Positions 1 to 10,919 of a stretch of DNA of 64,000 nt are shown piece after piece. The stretch covers positions 62,001-126,000 of the forward strand of contig NZ_WHZV01000008.1 in the NCBI RefSeq assembly GCF_010667645.1. Direction: 5' to 3'. The position numbers and the translations under genes were made by a program. The notes under the pieces were generated by a model. The model was not told where the DNA came from, made no database searches, and saw only the letters and a list, made by a program, of their open reading frames with translations. The DNA comes from Bifidobacterium platyrrhinorum. GTDB taxonomy: Bacteria > Actinomycetota > Actinomycetes > Actinomycetales > Bifidobacteriaceae. Within the stretch, counting starts at the first letter, position 1; the number at the start of each line of letters is the position of its first letter.

Positions 1-469
1 ATCCTTGGGCGAGCGTCGCGGACGTGGGGATCACATGCCCGAGCGTCGTGCCGTTCAACGCCACGACGGGGCCGACGACGAACTGCGCGAGCGCGAGGAA
101 CACCATCTGCCACCACAGGCGCAGCGGCTGGCGCACGCCGGCCAGCGCCACCGCGCATCCGATGAGGGTGGACGGCACCGCGGCGGCCGCCCAGACGAGG
201 GGCGAGCCGTACACGTCGATGAGGTTGGATACGGCGAGCAGGGTGAGCGCCGCCACCGCCGCCAGATTGGCGATGTGGCGGGCCCACGGTTCGCGGCCCA
301 GCTTGAGCGTGGCCCGGTGCCCGCGGGTCATCCAGATCACCGAATGGGTGGCGTCGGCCCACGAGCCGGTGGTGGTGGAGGTGTTCGTGCCCGTGCCGGT
401 GGCGTCGGGCATCAGCGGGGCGGCGGCCCGGTCCGGGGCCGGATCGAACGGCATCGTCTGGTAGGTCAT
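1..469 (-). CDS. Transglutaminase-like membrane protein, N-terminal part (runs off the window)
   Basis: Translated from the ATG at 469, the frame stays open to the window edge for about 156 residues. The start overlaps the stop of the DUF58 gene by four bases (ATGA), so the two are translationally coupled. The visible part has a Pro/Asp/Ala-rich cytoplasmic N-terminus, then hydrophobic segments typical of membrane helices (around IANLAAVAALTLLAV, WAAAAVPSTLIGCAVAL and MVFLALAQFVVGPVV). Membrane proteins with an extracytoplasmic transglutaminase domain normally follow MoxR and DUF58 genes in actinobacteria, and this is the fifth gene of the bifidobacterial PFNA-type cluster. The catalytic Cys-His-Asp domain would lie beyond the edge, so the family call rests on position and membrane topology, not on catalytic residues. 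Confidence 0.72.
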   Translation of the reverse strand, partial: MTYQTMPFDPAPDRAAAPLMPDATGTGTNTSTTTGSWADATHSVIWMTRGHRATLKLGREPWARHIANLAAVAALTLLAVSNLIDVYGSPLVWAAAAVPSTLIGCAVALAGVRQPLRLWWQMVFLALAQFVVGPVVALNGTTLGHVIPTSATLAQG

Positions 470-1686
470 GCGAGCACCCCCATGATCAACGGCAGGTCGT
501 CGAGACCGCCGACCGTGGCGAGCGTGAAGTCGGGGAACCGGCGGATCGCGCGAGGCGCGCCCTCCACGGTCTGCAGCACCAGCGTGGTGGCGGATTTCGG
601 CAGCGCCAGCGCCATGCGCTTGATGGAGTCCACGTCGCGCTGCGAGCCGACGGTCAGGAAGTAGAAGGAGGCGTCCGGGCTGTGCGCCAGCGTGCCTTCG
701 GCCAGATTCGGGTTGTCGTCGCGGTCGGGGTCGATCATGCTGCACGAGTCGAGGAAGTCCATGGCGTTGCGCGGGGAGCTGTGCGCGCGTCCCGCGTGCG
801 TGGCGAGCGGACGGTCCTGCATGAGGCATCGCACGCCTATCGAGGCGTGGACGGAGACGGCGAGCTCGAACTCGCCGGAGCTGGCGTATTCGTCCGGGTT
901 CACCGAGACGGTCAGCGAGGTGTCGGTGCGGCGGGTCGCCTCGTACTGGCGGATCATCAGCGTGCCGGTCTTCGCGGTGCTCAGCCAGTGCACGTTGCGC
1001 ACGTCGTCGCCCGGCTCGTATTCGCGCAGGCCGTAGAAGTCGAGGTCGTCGTCGACGATGTCGCCGCTCGGCTGGCCTTCGAGATCGCGGGCCAGGCCCG
1101 CATCGAGCGTCCTGAGCGGCACGGTGGCGGGATGGATGAACAGTTCGATGCGTTCGGCGAGCCGTTTCTCGTGGCGCACGAGGCCGAACGGGTCGCCCTT
1201 GCGGATGCGCAGCGGGCCGATCGGCAGCACCGCGCGCGACAGCGTGCGGAACTCCACCTCGGTCTGCTTCTTCTGGCCGGGGCCGAGCATGGGGATCGCG
1301 AAGCGTTCGTGCATCTGCCCGATCGGCAGGTCGCCGCGGGCCGTGGCGGTGGGCGTGCGCCCCGGGTTGGCCACGTCCACGCGCACCGCGACCGTGTCTC
1401 CCACGGTGACGCGGCGCTTGGGCAGGCTGATGGAGGCTTTGAACGAGGTGTTGCCGAGCGACATGACGATGGCGGCGAGCGTCATCGTCACCGCGGCCAC
1501 GCCGTAGGCGAGCAGCTCGTGCCAGCCGAGCGGGAGGAACGCGAGCAGGGCGGCCACGCCGGACAGCGCCACGGCCCATCCCAACGGGGAGATGTACGCG
1601 GAGAGCAGCCGGCGGATCCGGCGGCGCGCCCGGCGTATGAGACGCGCCGCATGGCGGCGGCGGGGTGATTGCGTGGAGGCGGACAT
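466..1686 (-). CDS. DUF58 domain-containing membrane protein
   Basis: 406 residues. A very basic N-terminus (about residues 8-28) is followed by two adjacent membrane helices (about 34-78), then a beta-rich region and the DUF58 core. The hallmark DUF58 stretch is clear near residues 215-250 (YGLREYEPGDDVRNVHW, then a Lys-Thr-Gly and IRQYE). DUF58 proteins have a von Willebrand A-like fold and work with MoxR AAA ATPases; their exact role is not settled. The start has an AAGGAA ribosome site about ten bases upstream and follows the MoxR gene by 23 bases. The 3' end overlaps the transglutaminase-like gene by four bases, consistent with one transcript read leftward. Confidence 0.9.
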   Translation of the reverse strand: MSASTQSPRRRHAARLIRRARRRIRRLLSAYISPLGWAVALSGVAALLAFLPLGWHELLAYGVAAVTMTLAAIVMSLGNTSFKASISLPKRRVTVGDTVAVRVDVANPGRTPTATARGDLPIGQMHERFAIPMLGPGQKKQTEVEFRTLSRAVLPIGPLRIRKGDPFGLVRHEKRLAERIELFIHPATVPLRTLDAGLARDLEGQPSGDIVDDDLDFYGLREYEPGDDVRNVHWLSTAKTGTLMIRQYEATRRTDTSLTVSVNPDEYASSGEFELAVSVHASIGVRCLMQDRPLATHAGRAHSSPRNAMDFLDSCSMIDPDRDDNPNLAEGTLAHSPDASFYFLTVGSQRDVDSIKRMALALPKSATTLVLQTVEGAPRAIRRFPDFTLATVGGLDDLPLIMGVLA

Positions 1687-1709
1687 GATCGGTCGTTCCT
1701 TCGCGCCGG

Positions 1710-3074
<1,365 letters not shown>

Positions 3075-3224
3075 GGTCTCTCCTTGCATGTGGCGCGGGC
3101 GGTGCCTTTGCGTGCCCGTCGCCGGTGGTCTGTGGTTCGGATGTCTCGGATGGTTCGGATCGGGTCGATTGGTGGACCGGGCGGCGGTGCGGGCCCGGCG
3201 GCCCGCCAACCCGCCGCGGTCATG

Positions 3225-6200
3225 TCATGGTCGTGCGGACGTGCGGTACGCCAACCCCCTTACCCACGGCTGCGTGTCGTGCGCGTCGTCCGGCAGCATG
3301 CCGGACAGCGACGTGGAGTTGCCGGAGGCCATCGGACGCGAGTTGGAGACCTTGTCCGAGGCCTCGACGCCGTCGATGAGCTCGGACGCGCCGTCCCTGA
3401 GCGTGATCCTCCAGGTCACGTCGCCCTCGAGCTGACTGTCCTTCATGTCGATCTTCTCGGGGCCGGAGCCGGCGGTCCACGTGTGCTCCTCGGAATGGCC
3501 GTTCCCGTCGGTGAGCGTGAGCACCACCGTCGCCTGCTGGCCGTACGTGTCCACGCTGCCGCTGAGCAGGTGCAGCGTGTTGCGGTCGTCCCACTTGAAG
3601 TCGATGTTGCTGATCTGCGCCTTCGGCTTGTTCGGCATCGCGTCGCTGGTGGCGCTGGCCTGGTCGCTGGTGGCGTTCTTGAAGATCTTCCACACGTGCA
3701 CCGTGCCGCAGGACCTCCACTTGCCCGGGTCGTAGCTGAACGAGGTGTCGTAGGTGGTGGACTGCGGTCCGCCGTCCACCGCGTATCCGAAGCTGCCGGA
3801 CTTGCCGTCGCCGTCCTGCCAGGTGACGCGGCATTCGCCGCCGGAGGCGGATACGGACAGGTTGCGCGGCATGCCCGGCTTGTACGACGGGGTGATCGTC
3901 GGCCCGGTGCCGGTGGCGCTTCTGCCCTGCGTGGTGCGCACCGTGGCCTTCGGCGTGAGCGGGGAGCCCAGATCACCGTCGGACAGGGTGAAGTCGGCGG
4001 ATGTCGAGGAGCACGAGACGGTCCTGCTGTCGCCGCCCAGCTGCAGCTCGACCCGGTCGCACGTGGTGTTGTGCATGGCCCCCAGCGCGGCGGAGACCTT
4101 CACGGTGGTGCTGTTCGCGCCCGCCTGCGAGGCGGTGACGGACGGCGGATCGGGAGTGCCGTACGGTTTGGCCGTGTTCTTCGACGTGGTGCCGGTGCCG
4201 TCGCCGACCTTGTTGTGCGCGGAGACGGTGGCGGTGACGGTCATGCCGTCCGTGATGTCCTTGCTGGGGATGGTGAAGGTCTTGCTGCGCGAGCCCTTCA
4301 CGGTGTCCTTGGCGCCGTTGCTCAGCGTCACGGTGTAGTAGTCCGGCGCGGAACCGTCGTAGTCGGGCATGTCCCAGCTCACGCTCACCGATTCGAACCC
4401 GTCGTCCACGCTCACCGAGGAGGGCGCCGGAGGCACGCGGTCGGGCGTTCCGGTGACGGTGTTCGAGTCGGGGGACCAGCCCACCTCGTTCCTCGCGCGC
4501 ACCTTGAACGAATACGCCTTGCCGTTCTTCAACCCGGTGATCTTGCAGGTGGTCACGGCGCCGCACGACTTGGTCGTGGCGTCGCCGCCGTCGGAGGACC
4601 AGCTCACCTCGTAGTCGGTGATCGGGCTGCCGTTGGACGCGCCGGGGGTCCAGGTGAGGTCGATGGAGCCGTCCTGCGGCTTGGCGTCGGCGGGCGAGAG
4701 CATCGGGGCCTCCGGACGGTCGATGACGGCCACGGTGATGGTGCCGGTGACCTTGCGCTCCTCGGCCTTCGTGCCGTCCTGGACGGTGACGAGCACGCGG
4801 TTGGTGCTCGCGCCGAGGTCGGCGGGCGCGGTGATCGAGATGTCGCCGGATTCGGCGCAGTCCACGGTGAGCCTGGTCGCGTCGTCGGCCGCGCACCGGA
4901 CGATGGTGAGCGGCTCGTCGGGGAACGGGTTGTAGGCGTCGGCGAGCATCGCCACCGTCTGGGTGCCGCCCGCGCGCACCTGCACGGTCTTGTCGGTCAG
5001 GCGGGCCAGCGGCCTGGTGGAGGAGACCACGCGCACGGTCATGCCCGCCTCCACGGTGCCCGCGGCGTATTTGATGCGCACGGGGACGCTGACGGTCGTG
5101 CCGGGGGCCGCGTCCTTGTCCGCGCGCACCTGCAGCTGGCCGGCGTTCGTGACGGACGCCTCCACCTTGCCGGAGGTCGATCCGCCGGAATACGTGTACT
5201 GCCGCTCGTCCTCCGAGGCGCCGTCGGGCGCGTGGGTGAGGGCCTTGAGGTCGATGGTCTTCTCCGGTTCGCCCGCCACCACGTCGATGTTGGACGAGGA
5301 GAACGTGGGCGGCTGCGTGTTGCGTCCGACCACCGTGATCGGCAGCGTGATCACCGCCGAGTTGATGATCTTCGTCTTGTCGGAGCCCTTCTTGCCGTCC
5401 ACCGCGGTGAACGTGATCGAGGCGGGGCCGGAGTAGTCCTTGGGCGCGGTGAACTTGAGCGTCTTGTCGTTCACATAGAGGTCGTTGTCCGCGGCCTTCG
5501 TGGCGCTCACCGAATCGGCGCCGTCCACGGTGGCCTCCTTGCCGGCGCCCACGCGCACGTAGTCGGCGATGTTGATCTGGACGGTCTCGCGCGCGTTGAC
5601 CTTGATCTCGGGCGCGTTCGGGCGCAGCGTGGGCGGGAACACGCCGTATGCGGGCACCTGGATGAACGCGGTGGAGGTGATGCCGTACCTCGTGTTGGTC
5701 ACCGTGTAGGGCACGGAACGGGCCTCGTCGGTCAGGTCCACGGTGATGACGGTCGACTTGTCGCCGCCCTTGACGCGCGCGTGGTCGCGGGCCGAGGGGT
5801 GCACGCCCACCTTGAGGTCGGCGGCGGTGCCCGAGGGGTTCGCGATCCACTGGCTGACGTCCACGTCGACGCTCTTCTTGTCGATGGTGGCGGCCGGCGG
5901 CACGCGGTAGTCATAGGCCTGCGGCGGGTCGATGGGCGCGTTCGGGTCCACGTTCACGGTCAGCGTGCCCGTGTCGGACAGCCCGGCCTTGTCCCTCACC
6001 GTGTAGACGATGTAGGCCGTCCCCGCGTTGTCGGGCGTGGTGAAGTCGATGGCGTTGTCCTTCACCCTGGCGCCCTGGATGCCCTGCGGCTCGAGCTTCG
6101 GCTCGACCGTGAGGTCCGTGTTGTCGCCGGAGATGTCGTTGAGGGTGACGGGCACGGTGGCCGCGGTGCCGGGGCGCAGCGTCACCTCGTCGTCGCGCGC

Positions 6201-9188
6201 GTAGACGCCCGAGTCGGAGGCGCCGGTGAACACGCCCACGCGGATCTGCGCCTGCGCGCGACGGCCGGTCCAGTCCTCGACCGCGTAGGAGAAGGTGTCG
6301 GTGCCGGAGGAGTCGGAGTACGCCTCGTACACCAGGTAGTTGGCGCCCACTTCGGTGATGCGGCCGAGCTGCGGCGCCTTGTTGCCCAGTCCCAGGAGCT
6401 GGTCGTCGTCGCCGTCGGTGTCGATGCCGGTGAGGGTGATCGGGATGCGTACCTTCTGGCCGGCCGCCACCTGCGCCTCGGTGTCGTGCGGGGTGGGGGA
6501 GCTCTTGTGCTCGGCGTCTCCCTTGTGCACGGTGATGGTGATGGTGCCGGACGCCGAGTTGCCCAGATCGTCCTTCACCGTGTAGGTGACCGGGTAGACG
6601 CCGGGCTCGTTCGACGCCTGGTAGCGCACCGTGTCTCCGGAGACGAACGCGATCCCGCGGAACGTGGCCTTGTCGGTCTGCAGGTTGTTCTGCAGCTTCA
6701 CGGTGGTGCCGTCCGGGTAGCTGACGTGGTCGAGCACGTCCACGGACACGATGCCGCCGGTGCGCACCTGCGCGTTCACGTTCTGCGCCTTCGGCGCCGA
6801 ATTGCCGGTGGACAGCGCCGGCGGCTGCAGCACGATGGTGCCGGTCGAGGTGCCGGCGGCGTTGGCCACCGTGTAGGTGACCTCGACGGGCCTGGTCGGC
6901 ACCTGGCGGGCCGTCAGGTAGACGCGCTTGTGGCTCACCAGGCCCGTCTTGATGCCCGATGAGGCGTCGGCGGACACCGACGTGACGGACAGCACGCCGC
7001 CCATCGGGTCGACGTCGTTGGCGAGGGGCTCGACGATGGCCGTGTTGCCGGCGCCGAGCAGCGCCACGTCGTTGGCGGCGACCGGCTTGGCGGCCTCGCC
7101 GGTGGCCGGCTGCACCTCCACGCGTGCCAGTCCGGTGGCGGGCACCGAACCCTGCGTGATGGTGTAGGGCACGTAGTAGGTGCCCGGGTTCTGGGCCTTG
7201 AACTGCAGCGTCTGGTCGGCGGCGTTCATCGTCACGCTCGCGCCGTCCGGCGCGTCGACGGCCGACAGCTGCGCCGGCTGCGCGCTGGTGGCGTGCACGT
7301 ACGGCTTGAGGTCGATGGTGGTGTCGGTGTCCGGCAGGGCGGATTTGACCACCGGGTCGATGTCGGCGGCCAGCGTGTTCGCCGGTTTGACGGAGAAGTA
7401 GATCATGCCGGTGCCGGTCTGCTCGCCGTCGGAGGCGGTCACCTGCACGCCCACGCGGCCCGAGGTCATCGAACCGGTGTTGAAGGTGAGCTGCCCGTCG
7501 GCCCTGGTGGAGACCGACACCTGGTCGGAGTTCTGCGGCACGGCGGAGACGAGCGTCATCGGGTCGCCGTCCGGGTCGGTGAAGCTTCCCAGCGCGTTCG
7601 TCGTATAGGTGGCGCCCTGTTCGACGGCCAATTCCGGGGGCACGTCGCTCTGCGCGGGCGCGTGGTCGTCGCCCGCCTGGAGCGTGAGGTCGACGGTGGC
7701 GGTGGAGGTCTGGCCGCGGCCGTCGGAGATCTCGTAGGAGAAGCTCGCCGAGCCGGCGTGCGCCTTGGTGGCGTCGAGCTGGACGTAGCGGCCGTCGTAG
7801 ACCGGAGAGACGGTGACGTCGGCGCCGGAGGGCGCGTTCACATGGGTGATGCGCAGGACCGAGCAGTCGGTCTGCTGGTCGTTGCGCAGCACGTCGAGGA
7901 TCTGCTCGCCGCCGGCGCGCGCGCCGAAGTCGTCGTTCTCCGCCTTGATCTCGCCGGACTGCTGCGAGCAGGTCTTGTCGTACTTGCGCTGGTTGTTCGC
8001 GGTGTCGTCGCTCTGCTGCTGCTTCTCGGACTGCTCGGTCTGGATCGTGTTCCACTGGATCTTGATGACGTCGGTGGAGTCCTGCGGGTTCCACACGTTG
8101 CCGTTGACCACGTCGTTGAGGACCACCTGGCGGTGGTTGGTGCGGAACACGAGTTCGGAGGTGGCGTTCACCGCCTGCAACGACGCGAACCGCGCGCCGC
8201 CGTCCTTCGCGGAGCATACGCGCACGTAGTTGTCGGCCTTGCGGCTCCACGCCGCGTGCACGCAGCCTCCGGAGGAGACGGGCCGCGCCGGCTCCCCCTT
8301 GCCGCCGGAGGACAGGACGACGGGCTTGGCGCCGCGCTTCGTCAGGTCGACGAGACGCAGGCCGTCCTGGCCGGCGGCCGCCACCCAGCCCGACTGCTCG
8401 CCGTCGACCGAAGGCGACTGCAGCGTGAACCGGCCCGTTTCGCCGAGCGCGACGTCGCCGCCCTTGAAGATCAGCCGCGGCCCGGAGGTGATGACCGGGG
8501 CGCCGTCGACCACGGTGAACGAGTCGGCGTTCGTCTGCCCGCCCGATGTGATCGACTCGAGCTGCGCGACGCGGCTCTGCGGCGAGGTGAGTTCCATGAT
8601 CATGCCGTCCGAGGGGCGGTAGCCCCACACCACGCCGTTCGAGTCGACCACGGCGCGGCCGCCCGTGCCCAGGCGCATCTGCGGCTTCGCGGAGGCGGGG
8701 GAGACGGAGGTGACGTCGTCGGCCGAACCGGCCCACACGTCGCCGGTCTTCGTGTTGAGGAAGGCCACCGTGCCGCCGCCGATCATCGAGACGGTGTTCC
8801 CCTTGACCTCGGTGCTGCCGTCCACGCCGATGGTGGACGCCTTGATGGACGAGGCGCGGGAGGTCTCGTCGAGCACCGTGTCCGAACCGTGCTGGGAGAC
8901 GTCGAACCGTTGCGCCGACGAGGCGACGGCGGCGTCCGCCTCGCGCAGGCGCACGTTGAACCGTGCGGCCTTGCGGTTCTTCAGCGACGTGACCCACACG
9001 GTGCCGTCGTCGAGCTGCACGTGGCGCTGGGTGACGGAGCTGATGATGACCGCGCCCGCGATGGCGGCGAGGATGAGCAGCAGCGTGACGACGGGCGTGA
9101 CCCACCTGCGGTTGCCCGACGGCACCAGGCGGCGCAGCAGCGCGCCGGCCCTGCGTGACCGTTCGTATGCCTGGGATGACTTCGCCAT
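3225..9188 (-). CDS. Large Ig-like/fibronectin type III surface protein
   Basis: 1987 residues. A short basic cytoplasmic tail is followed by one membrane helix (about 30-52) and a very long extracytoplasmic region. Residues ~55-400 look like a beta-propeller-type domain (repeated short strands, GSADDVTSV, DSNGVVWGYRPSDG). Then come many tandem cadherin/Ig-like modules with DPDGDPM and NDVDPMGG-type turns (about 450-1490). At least two clear FN3 domains lie around 1495-1680 (LTWTPGASNGSPITDYEVSW; SVSWDMPDYDGSAPDYYTV), with degenerate copies to the C-terminus. No LPXTG sorting signal is present, so anchoring is by the N-terminal helix (type II). It sits between the kinase and MoxR genes, the 'fn3' position of the PFNA cluster. 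An adhesion or signalling role is inferred; the ligand is unknown. Confidence 0.88.
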   Translation of the reverse strand: MAKSSQAYERSRRAGALLRRLVPSGNRRWVTPVVTLLLILAAIAGAVIISSVTQRHVQLDDGTVWVTSLKNRKAARFNVRLREADAAVASSAQRFDVSQHGSDTVLDETSRASSIKASTIGVDGSTEVKGNTVSMIGGGTVAFLNTKTGDVWAGSADDVTSVSPASAKPQMRLGTGGRAVVDSNGVVWGYRPSDGMIMELTSPQSRVAQLESITSGGQTNADSFTVVDGAPVITSGPRLIFKGGDVALGETGRFTLQSPSVDGEQSGWVAAAGQDGLRLVDLTKRGAKPVVLSSGGKGEPARPVSSGGCVHAAWSRKADNYVRVCSAKDGGARFASLQAVNATSELVFRTNHRQVVLNDVVNGNVWNPQDSTDVIKIQWNTIQTEQSEKQQQSDDTANNQRKYDKTCSQQSGEIKAENDDFGARAGGEQILDVLRNDQQTDCSVLRITHVNAPSGADVTVSPVYDGRYVQLDATKAHAGSASFSYEISDGRGQTSTATVDLTLQAGDDHAPAQSDVPPELAVEQGATYTTNALGSFTDPDGDPMTLVSAVPQNSDQVSVSTRADGQLTFNTGSMTSGRVGVQVTASDGEQTGTGMIYFSVKPANTLAADIDPVVKSALPDTDTTIDLKPYVHATSAQPAQLSAVDAPDGASVTMNAADQTLQFKAQNPGTYYVPYTITQGSVPATGLARVEVQPATGEAAKPVAANDVALLGAGNTAIVEPLANDVDPMGGVLSVTSVSADASSGIKTGLVSHKRVYLTARQVPTRPVEVTYTVANAAGTSTGTIVLQPPALSTGNSAPKAQNVNAQVRTGGIVSVDVLDHVSYPDGTTVKLQNNLQTDKATFRGIAFVSGDTVRYQASNEPGVYPVTYTVKDDLGNSASGTITITVHKGDAEHKSSPTPHDTEAQVAAGQKVRIPITLTGIDTDGDDDQLLGLGNKAPQLGRITEVGANYLVYEAYSDSSGTDTFSYAVEDWTGRRAQAQIRVGVFTGASDSGVYARDDEVTLRPGTAATVPVTLNDISGDNTDLTVEPKLEPQGIQGARVKDNAIDFTTPDNAGTAYIVYTVRDKAGLSDTGTLTVNVDPNAPIDPPQAYDYRVPPAATIDKKSVDVDVSQWIANPSGTAADLKVGVHPSARDHARVKGGDKSTVITVDLTDEARSVPYTVTNTRYGITSTAFIQVPAYGVFPPTLRPNAPEIKVNARETVQINIADYVRVGAGKEATVDGADSVSATKAADNDLYVNDKTLKFTAPKDYSGPASITFTAVDGKKGSDKTKIINSAVITLPITVVGRNTQPPTFSSSNIDVVAGEPEKTIDLKALTHAPDGASEDERQYTYSGGSTSGKVEASVTNAGQLQVRADKDAAPGTTVSVPVRIKYAAGTVEAGMTVRVVSSTRPLARLTDKTVQVRAGGTQTVAMLADAYNPFPDEPLTIVRCAADDATRLTVDCAESGDISITAPADLGASTNRVLVTVQDGTKAEERKVTGTITVAVIDRPEAPMLSPADAKPQDGSIDLTWTPGASNGSPITDYEVSWSSDGGDATTKSCGAVTTCKITGLKNGKAYSFKVRARNEVGWSPDSNTVTGTPDRVPPAPSSVSVDDGFESVSVSWDMPDYDGSAPDYYTVTLSNGAKDTVKGSRSKTFTIPSKDITDGMTVTATVSAHNKVGDGTGTTSKNTAKPYGTPDPPSVTASQAGANSTTVKVSAALGAMHNTTCDRVELQLGGDSRTVSCSSTSADFTLSDGDLGSPLTPKATVRTTQGRSATGTGPTITPSYKPGMPRNLSVSASGGECRVTWQDGDGKSGSFGYAVDGGPQSTTYDTSFSYDPGKWRSCGTVHVWKIFKNATSDQASATSDAMPNKPKAQISNIDFKWDDRNTLHLLSGSVDTYGQQATVVLTLTDGNGHSEEHTWTAGSGPEKIDMKDSQLEGDVTWRITLRDGASELIDGVEASDKVSNSRPMASGNSTSLSGMLPDDAHDTQPWVRGLAYRTSARP

Positions 9189-9316
9189 ACTGTTCTCCCG
9201 TCCCCTCTCGAGGTACCCTATCCACTCAATGTAACGCCGTTATACGGGGGCCGGGTCATATGTACCGGTTTTTCTCCGTAGGGTGCGTGTCGTCCGGTTT
9301 GCGCCCGTCCGTGCGC

Positions 9317-10705
9317 CTAGCGCGTCGCGCAGGCGGTCACCGGGTCGGCCGACATCTGCCGGTCGGCGCGCACGATCGACACCTGGATGCACGTCTGGTT
9401 CGCGTCCGGCACCGCGTCGATGGTCACCTTGGCGTCCTTGACGATGGTCGTGTCGACCTGCCCGCCGGAGTCCGATCCCTCGGCCGGCTGCCACGCGTAG
9501 GAGTCGCCCTTTTCCGGGTCGGGGTTGTCCCAGGTGAACGTGACGGTGCCGTCGTCGTTGTACGAGCCGTACAGGTTCGACGGCGAGGGCACGACCTCGG
9601 CGTCGGAGCCGTCCGGCGTGCCCGCGTTCGCCGACGAGTCGCCCGTGGCCGGATTGTCGATGGTGGCGCGATCCGACGTGGCGCTCGAATCCAGACGCGG
9701 CGCGACGACGAACGCGAACGCCAGCGCCAGCGCGGCGACGGCGGCGACCACGCCCGCGGCGATCGCGACCGGGCGCACCCAGGCGCGGTTCGTCGCCCGG
9801 TCGCCCGGCCGCGCCGGCGTCGGGACGGCCCGCTGCGCCGGGTAGGGCGGCTGGCCCTCGGCGATCACCGGCGTCATATGACCGAAGTGCTCCTGCTGGA
9901 CGCGTTGCATCTCGCGCGCGAACTGCAGCGCCGAGTAGTAGCGGTCGTCCGGCTCCTTGGCCATCGCGCGGCGCAGCACCTTCTCCACGTCCGCCGGCAC
10001 GTCCGGGCGGTTGATGGCGGGCAGCGGCTTGGTGAGGATCAGCTCGCGCAGCTGGGCGGGCGTGCGCGGCCGGTAGCCGTATTCGAACGGCGAACGGCCG
10101 GTGAGCGTGGCGTACAGCGTGGCGCCCAGCGAGTAGATGTCCGCCGCCTCGGCGCCCACATGGCCGCCCAGCACCTCGGGCGGCGCCCACGGCAGCGAAT
10201 AGCCGGTGAACGTCTTGTCGTAGATGTTCGTGGAGATGCCGAAATCGGCGAGCACCGGCAGGCCCTGCGCGTTGACGAGCACGTTGCTGGTCTTGATGTC
10301 GTGGTGGATGACCCCGGCGCGGTGCGCGGTGAACAGGGCGCTCGCCAGCTTGACGCCGAGGTCGAGCATCTGGTCGCAGGTGAGCGGTTGGCGTTGCGCG
10401 ATCTCCTTGTACGTGCCGCCCGGCGCGTACTCGAACACGATGTACCCCAGGCCGTTCGAGGTGACGCCCGCGCCGTAGATCGGCATGATGTACGGGTGGC
10501 TCGACAGCTGGGCCATCGTGTTGGCCTCCTGCGTGAACTGCGCGGCGGCGCGCGGGTCCAGCGAGGCCTTCGACACCTTCACCGCCACGATGCGGCTCGG
10601 CGTGCGCTGCTGGTAGAGGTAGACGCTCGCGGTGGAGCCCGATCCGAGCGTCTGGATGAACGTGTAGCCCGGGATCCGCGGCGGCGTGGTGATGGTTGCC
10701 GGCAT
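9317..10705 (-). CDS. Membrane Ser/Thr protein kinase (PknB-like, PFNA cluster)
   Basis: 462 residues from the ATG at 10705 (GGGAAAGAGG upstream). The N-terminal kinase domain shows the glycine loop GSGSTASVY (21-29), AVKV lysine (43), catalytic loop HHDIKTSN (134-141; Asp136, Asn141), DFG (154-156) and APPE (174-177). The usual HRD is HHD here, so the Arg that contacts a phosphorylated activation loop is missing. A Pro-rich linker (~285-310) leads to one membrane helix (about 312-334). The outer part (~340-462) contains an FN3-like beta domain (VTFTWDNPDPEKGDSYAW) rather than PASTA repeats. It is probably the first gene of the leftward PFNA operon, 128 bases upstream of the Ig/FN3 gene. Substrates are unknown; MoxR with its DATRL motifs is a local candidate. 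Confidence 0.92.
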   Translation of the reverse strand: MPATITTPPRIPGYTFIQTLGSGSTASVYLYQQRTPSRIVAVKVSKASLDPRAAAQFTQEANTMAQLSSHPYIMPIYGAGVTSNGLGYIVFEYAPGGTYKEIAQRQPLTCDQMLDLGVKLASALFTAHRAGVIHHDIKTSNVLVNAQGLPVLADFGISTNIYDKTFTGYSLPWAPPEVLGGHVGAEAADIYSLGATLYATLTGRSPFEYGYRPRTPAQLRELILTKPLPAINRPDVPADVEKVLRRAMAKEPDDRYYSALQFAREMQRVQQEHFGHMTPVIAEGQPPYPAQRAVPTPARPGDRATNRAWVRPVAIAAGVVAAVAALALAFAFVVAPRLDSSATSDRATIDNPATGDSSANAGTPDGSDAEVVPSPSNLYGSYNDDGTVTFTWDNPDPEKGDSYAWQPAEGSDSGGQVDTTIVKDAKVTIDAVPDANQTCIQVSIVRADRQMSADPVTACATR

Positions 10706-10906
10706 GATGCCTCTTTCCCTCGGTCTCTTCCTGACGCCATCGTACGTTCGGTGCGGGATGAGCGCCCGGCTTGTCCGGGGTTCGGGTGGGCGCGGGCCGT
10801 TCGCGGGTATCCACGGGTGTTCGCGGGTATCCACGGGGGTCGTGGTTTCGGGAGGGAAGGGCGTCCGCGGGTCGGTGCGCCGCCGCCGCGCGCCGGGAGG
10901 GTGCGG

Positions 10907-10912
10907 CATACT
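10907..10912 (+). promoter_or_regulatory. -10 element of a probable leaderless promoter (serine hydrolase)
   Basis: CATACT matches TAnnnT except for its first base and lies exactly seven bases before the ATG at 10920, so transcription would begin at or next to the start codon. No well-placed ribosome site is present (the only purine run is about 20 bases upstream). The same -10/7-base/ATG geometry recurs at 12116, 32061, 43259 and 52183. The divergent gap (10706-10919) also holds two direct copies of CGCGGGTATCCACGGG. Confidence 0.5.
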
Positions 10913-10919
10913 GGACGCT

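Noticed and set aside
9189..9316. Separate gene between the kinase and the Ig/FN3 protein
   Set aside because: The gap is only 128 bases with no supported frame; GGGAG before 9188 is the ribosome site of the Ig/FN3 gene.
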